From contig JAHHMJ010000386.1 of the NCBI GenBank assembly GCA_018678395.1, forward strand, positions 1 to 6,541: a stretch of DNA of 6,541 nt, in the 5' to 3' direction. Each line of letters opens with the position of its first letter. Position 1 is the stretch's first letter. A model generated the notes under the pieces. That model did no database searches, was not told where the DNA came from, and saw only the letters and a list, made by a program, of their open reading frames with translations. Made by a program: the position numbers and the translations under genes. This document shows, in pieces, positions 1 through 5,308 of this stretch. The DNA is from Gemmatimonadota bacterium. Its GTDB lineage: Bacteria; Gemmatimonadota; Gemmatimonadetes; Longimicrobiales; Gaopeijiaceae.

Positions 1-1
1 G

Positions 2-316
2 TTCTCGCGAGCGGCCCTCTTCGCCGTCCCCGCGCTTCTGGTCACCGGCGCCGCGGCCAACTGGACCCACGGGGGCGGGCTCGGCGCGTTGCTGCAGCCC
101 GGTTGGGGGCGCGCCCTGGCCATCAAGATCCTGCTCGTGTCGGGAATGGCGGCGCTGGGCTTCTACAACTGGCGGGTCACGCTGCCCCGGCTGCAGCGCG
201 GCGACCCCGACGTCGCCTTCGGCCGCGGCGCGCCCGCATGGGAGGCGCTGCTGGGGCTCGCGGTCCTCGGTGCCACCGCCGTTCTGGTCGCGCTGTCGCC
301 CCCGTCGGGCGGCTGA
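2..316 (+). CDS. CopD-domain copper resistance membrane protein, C-terminal part (5' end outside window)
   Basis: The reading frame is open from the left edge and ends at TGA 314-316, leaving 104 residues with no visible start. An internal TTG at 89 could mimic a start, but the hydrophobic sequence continues in frame upstream of it. Three membrane segments are visible, at about residues 3-19, 36-56 and 80-98 of the fragment. The pattern of a hydrophobic helix ending in TG-x-x-N, then a GWGRALAIKILL helix, a short loop with YNWR and LPRL, and a last helix beginning WEALLG matches the C-terminal part of the CopD domain. CopD proteins are inner-membrane proteins linked to copper uptake or tolerance, often paired with or fused to periplasmic CopC. 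Whether a CopC part exists here cannot be seen. The next gene follows after 78 bases with no strong terminator. Family assignment is good; the copper role is inferred from the family. Confidence 0.8.
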   Translation, partial: FSRAALFAVPALLVTGAAANWTHGGGLGALLQPGWGRALAIKILLVSGMAALGFYNWRVTLPRLQRGDPDVAFGRGAPAWEALLGLAVLGATAVLVALSPPSGG

Positions 317-394
317 AGCGGGCTCGCTTGCTCGGTCTCCTGCCCTCGCCTACCGTCGACGGCAATCTGCGCCGGCCCCTTCCCGTCTCGTGAG

Positions 395-2155
395 ATGATC
401 ATGGTCCCCACCCTCTCGTCCCCGTTGAGGGCGAGCCTGACGTTCGCGGCGCTGCTCCTCGCCGCGGTCGCACCGACTTCCGCGCAGCAAGCGACCGGCG
501 AACGGTTCGACGTGCTCATTCGCGACGGCCGGGTCATCGACGGGTCCGGCAATCCCTGGTTCCGCGCCGACGTCGGGATTCGTGACGGCCGCATCGCCGC
601 CGTGGGACTCCTCTCCGACGCGACCGCGGCTCGCGTGATCGAGGCGGACGGCAAGATCGTGGCACCCGGCTTCATCGACATCCACTCGCACGCGGATGAC
701 GGCAGTGCCCGAGTCGGGGGCGCAACGATTCGGACCGACTCCCTTCGGCGCAAGGCGATGCCCAACATCGTCGGGCAGGGTGTGACCACCGTGGTGGTGA
801 ACCACGACGGGCGCTCCCCCTGGCCGATCGCCAGCCAGCGGGACGTGCTGCGACGCCAGGGACTCGGGGCCAACGTCGGTCTGATGGTCGGGCACGGAGA
901 GGTGCGCCGACAGGTGATGGACGACGATTTCATGCGCCCGGCGACGGCCGACGAGGTCGAGCGCATGCAGGCCCTGGTGCGCCAGGCCCTCGAGGAGGGA
1001 GCGGTCGGCATGAGCGCCGGCCTCGAGTACGTACCGGGGCGGTGGAGTACGCTCGACGAGGTGGCGGCTCTGGCCGGTGAACTCGCCCCCTACGACGCGG
1101 TCTACATCAGTCACCAGCGCAGCGAGGGATCCGACCCGATGTGGTTCTGGCCCAGCCAGGACGAGCCGGGCGCACCGACCCTCCTCGACGCGATCTCCGA
1201 GACCATCGAGATCGGGCGGCGCTCGGGGGCGCGGGTGGTGGCGTCCCACATCAAGGCCAAGGGGGCGCACTACTGGGGATCGAGCCACGCCGCCATTCAG
1301 CAGATCGAGCGGGCCCGCGCAGAGGGCGTGCGGGTCTGGGCCGATCAGTACCCCTACCCGACCTCGGGATCGGACGGCAACACGGTCCTCATTCCGCGGT
1401 GGGCGCTGCAGGACGAGGCGGCGCAGAGCCGCGAGGACGCCCGACCGCCCGGCGACGTACTCGAGGCCCACCTGAACGACCCGGAGACCGCGGCCGCGAT
1501 CCGCCGCGACATCACGCACGAGATCCGCCGTCGGGGCGGCGCCGAGCGCGTGGTGGTCTTCGAGTACCCGGACGAGACCCTGGTCGGTCTGTCGGTGGCC
1601 GAGATCGCCGCGCGGTGGGACGTCGACGCCGTCGACGCCGCCATCCGGCTCCAGTTGCGCGGCGATCGGGGTCGCAACGGCGGAGGGAGGATGCGCGGCT
1701 TCTCGATGTCGGAAGACGACGTCGAGACGTACGGCGCCCTGCCGTGGGTGGCGACCGCCTCGGACGGCGGCCTCGCCCACCCCGACGATCGCGGATCGGT
1801 ACACCCGCGGTTCTACGGGACGTTTCCCCGTAAGATCGCCTACTACGCACGCGATCGGGGTGTGCTCACCGTCGAGGACGCGGTGCGCTCGATGACCTCG
1901 CTGCCGGCGGTGCTGATGGGATTCGACGACCGCGGCTCGATTCGCGAGGGGTACCGGGCCGACGTCGTCGTATTCGACCTGGATGAACTCGAGGACCGCA
2001 CCACGTTCTTCGAGCCGCACGCCTACCCCAGCGGGATCGAGCACGTCCTCGTGAACGGAGAAGCCGTCGTCGAGAACGGGGAACTCACCTGGGCCCTGCC
2101 CGGAGCGGTTCTCACTCGGGGCCGCGCGATTCCCGCCTCGCAACCGGACGCCTAG
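395..2155 (+). CDS. Exported D-aminoacylase / N-acyl-D-amino-acid deacylase family amidohydrolase
   Basis: This 586-residue metal-dependent amidohydrolase is expected to remove the acyl group from N-acyl-D-amino acids or similar amides; the true substrate is unknown. Residues 1-30 look like a signal peptide with a hydrophobic core at about 14-26 and likely cleavage after PTSA, so the enzyme is probably periplasmic. A small beta domain (about 36-88) precedes the TIM barrel. Visible family motifs are GFIDIHSHAD (H97, H99), H240 in ISHQRSEG, H285 in ASHIKAKG and D457 in TASDGG. The C-terminal part has HPRFYGTFPR, MTSLPA, GYRADVVVFD and GIEHVLVNG, all typical of D-aminoacylases. The usual bridging cysteine in the NCG motif is replaced: the matching stretch reads VVNHDGRSPWP, placing D138 there. 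The protein is longer than the roughly 480 residues of the classical enzyme. ATG 395 has no Shine-Dalgarno; ATG 401, preceded by GTGAG at 390-394, is an equally good start and keeps the signal peptide. The next gene starts 43 bases downstream. Confidence 0.88.
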   Translation: MIMVPTLSSPLRASLTFAALLLAAVAPTSAQQATGERFDVLIRDGRVIDGSGNPWFRADVGIRDGRIAAVGLLSDATAARVIEADGKIVAPGFIDIHSHADDGSARVGGATIRTDSLRRKAMPNIVGQGVTTVVVNHDGRSPWPIASQRDVLRRQGLGANVGLMVGHGEVRRQVMDDDFMRPATADEVERMQALVRQALEEGAVGMSAGLEYVPGRWSTLDEVAALAGELAPYDAVYISHQRSEGSDPMWFWPSQDEPGAPTLLDAISETIEIGRRSGARVVASHIKAKGAHYWGSSHAAIQQIERARAEGVRVWADQYPYPTSGSDGNTVLIPRWALQDEAAQSREDARPPGDVLEAHLNDPETAAAIRRDITHEIRRRGGAERVVVFEYPDETLVGLSVAEIAARWDVDAVDAAIRLQLRGDRGRNGGGRMRGFSMSEDDVETYGALPWVATASDGGLAHPDDRGSVHPRFYGTFPRKIAYYARDRGVLTVEDAVRSMTSLPAVLMGFDDRGSIREGYRADVVVFDLDELEDRTTFFEPHAYPSGIEHVLVNGEAVVENGELTWALPGAVLTRGRAIPASQPDA

Positions 2156-2187
2156 CGCCGGCCTCGTACGGACGCCGCGCATCACTC

Positions 2188-2192
2188 AGGAG
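2188..2192 (+). promoter_or_regulatory. Ribosome binding site of the MscS channel gene
   Basis: AGGAG lies six bases before ATG 2199. It is the best Shine-Dalgarno match in the window and fixes the channel gene's start. Confidence 0.8.
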
Positions 2193-2198
2193 AATCGC

Positions 2199-3089
2199 AT
2201 GGACATCCAATGGTCCGAAGTGGTCGCCTTCGTGGACAGGATTCTGGAGGCGAGCTTCACGGTCGGCGGCTCGGCCGTGACCGTGGCCGACCTCCTGGTG
2301 GTCATGGGCCTCCTCGTGGCGGCCTGGACCATCTCTCGGGTCCTGCGCCGAGGGATCGAGCGCCTGCTGCGCCGGCGGGGGGTCGACGACCAGGGTACGA
2401 TCGCGGTGACCCTGCGCATCACCCATTACGCGGTGATGCTGCTCGGCTTCCTGACGGCGATCTCGCAGGTGGGGATCAACCTCTCGGCGCTGCTCGCGGC
2501 CGGGGCCGTCTTCGCCGTCGGGGTGGGGTTCGCACTCCAGGGGCTGGCCCAGAACTTCGTGTCCGGAGTCATCCTTTTGTTCGAGCGATCGATCACGCCC
2601 GGCGACATCGTCGAGGTCGACGGACACGTCGTGCGAGTGCTCCGGCTCGGCATCCGGACCACGCTGTGCCGGAACCGAAACGACGAAGAGCTCCTCGTGC
2701 CCAATTCGCACCTCGTCGACTCGACCGTGAAGAACTTCACGCTCCACGACAACTCCCAGCGGATCCGGGCGACGGTCGGCGTCTCGTACGAATCCGACCT
2801 GCGCGCGGTCGCCACATCCCTCGAAGCTGTGGCCGACGCGTTGAAGTGGCGCGTCCAGGACCGGGAACCGAGGGTCTTTCTCACCGAGTTCGGGTCGTCG
2901 TCGGTGAACTTCGAGATCAGCGTGTGGACGGACGATCCATGGCGCGCTCCCCAATTCCGGTCCGAGCTGATGACCGGTATCTGGTTCGCCCTCAAGGACG
3001 CCGGCGTCACGATCGCCTTCCCGCAGCTCGACGTGCATTTCGATGGTCCGGTCGAGGAGGCCTTCTCCCGGTTGCCGAGGGCATCCTGA
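2199..3089 (+). CDS. Small-conductance mechanosensitive ion channel, MscS family
   Basis: This 296-residue channel has the minimal three-helix MscS plan, close in size to the E. coli protein. Such channels form heptamers in the inner membrane and open under membrane tension to release solutes during hypo-osmotic shock. Likely membrane helices are about 28-48 (TM1), 72-92 (TM2) and 95-127 (TM3). TM1 and TM2 are joined by an arginine-rich loop (about 47-60). The pore-lining TM3 is the strongest signature: alternating small residues in AAGAVFAVGVGFALQGLAQN followed by FVSGVILLFER. The beta domain follows with ITPGDIVEVDG (132-142) and LVPNSHLV (166-173). The C-terminal alpha/beta domain ends with IAFPQLDVHFDG, the usual end of minimal MscS proteins. 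No extra sensor or nucleotide-binding domain is present. The start is set by AGGAG six bases upstream. The stop codon is followed after one base by the AAA+ ATPase start, so the two are probably co-translated. Confidence 0.95.
   Translation: MDIQWSEVVAFVDRILEASFTVGGSAVTVADLLVVMGLLVAAWTISRVLRRGIERLLRRRGVDDQGTIAVTLRITHYAVMLLGFLTAISQVGINLSALLAAGAVFAVGVGFALQGLAQNFVSGVILLFERSITPGDIVEVDGHVVRVLRLGIRTTLCRNRNDEELLVPNSHLVDSTVKNFTLHDNSQRIRATVGVSYESDLRAVATSLEAVADALKWRVQDREPRVFLTEFGSSSVNFEISVWTDDPWRAPQFRSELMTGIWFALKDAGVTIAFPQLDVHFDGPVEEAFSRLPRAS
3077..3081 (+). promoter_or_regulatory. Ribosome binding site for the AAA+ ATPase, inside the channel gene
   Basis: GAGGG inside the last codons of the channel gene is nine bases before GTG 3091. 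This supports GTG 3091 over the upstream in-frame ATG at 3043, which would overlap the channel gene by 47 bases. Confidence 0.6.
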
Positions 3090-3090
3090 C

Positions 3091-4578
3091 GTGAAGGACG
3101 TCGTCCACGACCTCGAGCTCCTCTTCCGCTCGCGGCATGGCGTCGTCCACCTCGACACGGCCGAGGAGGAGCGCGCGCGCGGACTGCTCCATCATGTCGC
3201 GCACGAGCTCGGGGTTCCGTTCTTCACCTGGACCCGCTCCCGCGGCCTGGTGCGGGCCGGCCAGCCGGGCGGCGTCTACGGAACCGAGGATCCCCGGCAG
3301 GCGCTCGAGCACGTCGCGCAGGCGTCGATCGACGCGCTGTACCACTTCCAGGGCGTGTCGCGCGCCGGCCTCGACGATGATCTCGTGATGGCGCTCGTGC
3401 GCGACTGCGCCCGCGCTCTGGAGAACCGACGCGGCGCCCTCGTGGTGACCGGCGCGGACCTGAGCCTTCCCGAAGGCCTGCGTGGAGTCGTGACCCGATC
3501 CGCGCTTCCCGGTCCGACCGAGCAGGAACTGCGGACCCTGCTCGGCCAGGTGGTCCGGGACGTCTCGGAGCGTCGGCACGTGGAACTCGACATGGACCGC
3601 GAGGAGATCGCCCGGCTGCTGCGTCACCTCTCGGGCCTGACGCTGCTCGAGGCCGAGAAGACCCTCACCCGGGCGGTGGTGGAGGACGGCGTACTGAATG
3701 CCGACGATCTCGGGCTCGTGGCCGATGCGAAGCGTAGCCTGGTCGAACAGGGGGGGGTCCTGGAGTACACGCCGGTCGAAGCATCGCTCGCCGGCGTCGC
3801 CGACCTCGAAGGGTTCAAGTCGTGGCTCTCCCACCGCACGGCCGTGGTCCGCCACCCCGATCGAGCGCGCGCCGCCGGCCTGCCCTTTCCCCGCGGAGTG
3901 CTTCTGCTCGGAGTTCCGGGCTGCGGGAAGAGCCTGGCGGCGAAGGCGGTCGCGGCCGAATGGCACCTTCCCCTCCTGCGTCTGGACCCGTCCGGTCTAT
4001 ACAACAAGTACATCGGCGAGAGCGAGAAGAACTTCCGCCGGGCCATGGACACCGCCGAGCGGATGGCTCCCGTGATTCTCTGGATCGACGAGATCGAGAA
4101 GGCGTTCGCCACCGGAGGGTCGGAAGACGGGGGCGTGTCGCAGCGCGTGCTCGGCACCTTCCTGTCGTGGATGCAGGAGCGGCGCGGAGACGTCTTCGTG
4201 GTCGCCACCGCGAACGACGTTCAGCGCCTCCCCCCGGAGTTCCTGCGCAAGGGCCGCTTCGACGAGGTGTTCTTCGTGGATCTGCCGGACGCCGCGACCC
4301 GCGCCGAGATCCTGCGCATCCATCTGGTCGACCGGGACGCCGACCCCGACGCGTTCCCACTCGCCGAGCTGGCGGCGGCGTGCGAGGGGTTCTCGGGGTC
4401 GGAGCTGGAGCAGGCGATCGTGTCGGTCCAGTACGCCGCCTTCGCCGAGGGCGGGGAGATCCACCCGGATCGGCTCTCCGAGGAACTCCGCCGCACCCGC
4501 CCCCTCTCGGTGACGATGGCGGAACCGATCTCGGCGCTGCGCCGGTGGGCCGAGGGGCGCACCGTCTCCGCCAACTGA
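3091..4578 (+). CDS. Ycf46-like AAA+ ATPase
   Basis: This 495-residue cytoplasmic ATPase resembles the Ycf46 family of plastids, cyanobacteria and other bacteria. The N-terminal half (about 1-225) lacks a P-loop but has the family pattern: a start like KDLELLFRSR, then GVVHLDTAEEERA and FTWTRSRGL, and later GALVVTGADLSLPEGL. The C-terminal half (about 230-475) is an intact AAA+ module: Walker A GVPGCGKS (274-281), a YIGESEKNFR segment after the second strand (307-316), Walker B VILWIDEIEK (328-337, acidic pair D333/E334), sensor 1 at N375 in VATAND, arginine fingers R386 and R389 in LRKGRFDE, and the lid motif GFSGSELEQAI (433-443). All residues for ATP hydrolysis appear present. No target is known for most members; a cyanobacterial homologue has been linked to control of CO2 use. 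GTG 3091 is preferred because homologues begin near KDLEL, it has a ribosome binding site, and ATG 3043 would add 16 residues read from channel-coding DNA. Confidence 0.88.
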   Translation: MKDVVHDLELLFRSRHGVVHLDTAEEERARGLLHHVAHELGVPFFTWTRSRGLVRAGQPGGVYGTEDPRQALEHVAQASIDALYHFQGVSRAGLDDDLVMALVRDCARALENRRGALVVTGADLSLPEGLRGVVTRSALPGPTEQELRTLLGQVVRDVSERRHVELDMDREEIARLLRHLSGLTLLEAEKTLTRAVVEDGVLNADDLGLVADAKRSLVEQGGVLEYTPVEASLAGVADLEGFKSWLSHRTAVVRHPDRARAAGLPFPRGVLLLGVPGCGKSLAAKAVAAEWHLPLLRLDPSGLYNKYIGESEKNFRRAMDTAERMAPVILWIDEIEKAFATGGSEDGGVSQRVLGTFLSWMQERRGDVFVVATANDVQRLPPEFLRKGRFDEVFFVDLPDAATRAEILRIHLVDRDADPDAFPLAELAAACEGFSGSELEQAIVSVQYAAFAEGGEIHPDRLSEELRRTRPLSVTMAEPISALRRWAEGRTVSAN

Positions 4579-4593
4579 GCGCTCGGGAACCGG

Positions 4594-4615
4594 CGCCACC
4601 CGGTGGGGGTTGGCG
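4594..4615 (+). other. GC-rich stem-loop in the gap after the AAA+ ATPase gene
   Basis: Beginning 16 bases after the ATPase stop, CGCCACCC (4594-4601) can pair with GGGTTGGCG (4607-4615). This gives an eight-base-pair stem with one bulged T (4610) and a five-base loop. No T run follows, so it is not a classical intrinsic terminator. It could be a weak terminator, an mRNA-stabilising 3' hairpin, or chance in GC-rich DNA. Confidence 0.35.
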
Positions 4616-4660
4616 AGGCACTCGTCTCGAACTTCGACCGCCCGTGACCGGCGACGCCCC

Positions 4661-5308
4661 ATGACTCCGAACGATCCCCCTCTGACCGACGTCATCGAGC
4701 AGGGCCTCGGGGACGCGATCTCCTACGACGCCTACTTCGAGCGCATGGCTCGTGCCGCCGCCGGTGAGGTGCTCTACGAGAAGGAATCGTGGAACTTCTT
4801 CACGCGGCTCAACCACCAGCGCATGAAGCGTCTGGGCCAGACGCTCGAGCTCGTCGACGAGGTGGTCGCAGCCGGCGCACGCATCCCGTGTGCCATGACC
4901 TGGCTCGTGCTCACCGAGGGCTGGTGCGGGGATGCCGCGCAGGTACTGCCGGCGCTCAACCTTCTCACGCAACGCTTCGAGAATCTGGAGATGGGCCTGC
5001 TCTTCCGGGATCGGCACCTGCCCCTCATGGACCGGTTCCTGACGAATGGGGGACGGTCGATCCCGAAGGTCCTCATGGTGGACCGTGAGACCCACGAGGT
5101 GCGCGGCGCGTGGGGACCCCGTCCCAGACCGGCCCAGGACCTCTTCGAGCTCTACCGCGACGGGGGATCGGGAATGGACAAGGACACCTACGAGAGGGAG
5201 TTGCAGAAGTGGTACCTACGGGACCGCGCGGAGCACATCCAGCGAGAGCTGCTCGACATGCTCACACGATGCGGCGAGGCGCCGTCGGAGCCCTCTGTGT
5301 CGCGCTGA
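4661..5308 (+). CDS. Thioredoxin-fold family protein with WCGD active-site variant
   Basis: This 215-residue protein belongs to a thioredoxin-family group with a helical N-terminal extension. Residues 1-75 are mainly helical and include the typical NHQRMKRL segment (51-58). The thioredoxin core begins near residue 80 with WLVLTEGWCGDAAQ (81-94). The normal WCGPC redox site is reduced to W88-C89-G90-D91, so the second cysteine is absent. The fold continues with LFRDRHLPLMD, FLTNGGRSIPK (126-136, P135 as the expected cis-proline) and WGPRPRPAQ (151-159), then a helical C-terminal part including WYLRDRAEHIQREL. There is no signal peptide, so it is probably cytoplasmic. Other cysteines are C77 and C204. 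ATG 4661 is chosen because family members start close to this point; an in-frame TTG at 4610 would add 17 poorly conserved, basic residues. No clear Shine-Dalgarno precedes 4661. The end overlaps the next gene by 40 bases. Biochemical role unknown. Confidence 0.85.
   Translation: MTPNDPPLTDVIEQGLGDAISYDAYFERMARAAAGEVLYEKESWNFFTRLNHQRMKRLGQTLELVDEVVAAGARIPCAMTWLVLTEGWCGDAAQVLPALNLLTQRFENLEMGLLFRDRHLPLMDRFLTNGGRSIPKVLMVDRETHEVRGAWGPRPRPAQDLFELYRDGGSGMDKDTYERELQKWYLRDRAEHIQRELLDMLTRCGEAPSEPSVSR

Noticed and set aside
316..329. Small inverted repeat AAGCG-GGCT-CGCTT just after the CopD stop, as a terminator
   Set aside because: A five-pair stem with no T tract is too weak to support a terminator.
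328..356. Possible promoter before the amidohydrolase gene: TTGCTC and TACCGT separated by 17 bases
   Set aside because: Each hexamer matches the sigma-70 consensus at only about three positions, which is expected by chance.
1619..1640. Short direct repeat GTCGACGCC twice in tandem
   Set aside because: It encodes VDAVDAA within a conserved coding region and shows no further copies; it is ordinary codon-level repetition.
350..2185. 611-codon open frame on the - strand, antisense to the amidohydrolase gene
   Set aside because: It lies opposite a well-supported enzyme gene. Its translation is low-complexity, rich in R, G, H, V and D, with no recognisable motif. Long antisense frames are expected where third positions are nearly all G/C.
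3043..3090. Upstream ATG start for the AAA+ ATPase
   Set aside because: It would add 16 basic, proline-rich residues read from channel-coding DNA. GTG 3091 has a ribosome binding site and matches where the family begins.
3815..5095. 426-codon open frame on the - strand across the ATPase and thioredoxin-like genes
   Set aside because: It runs against two conserved genes and the gap between them, and its product is arginine/proline-rich with no domain. It is another shadow of high GC content.
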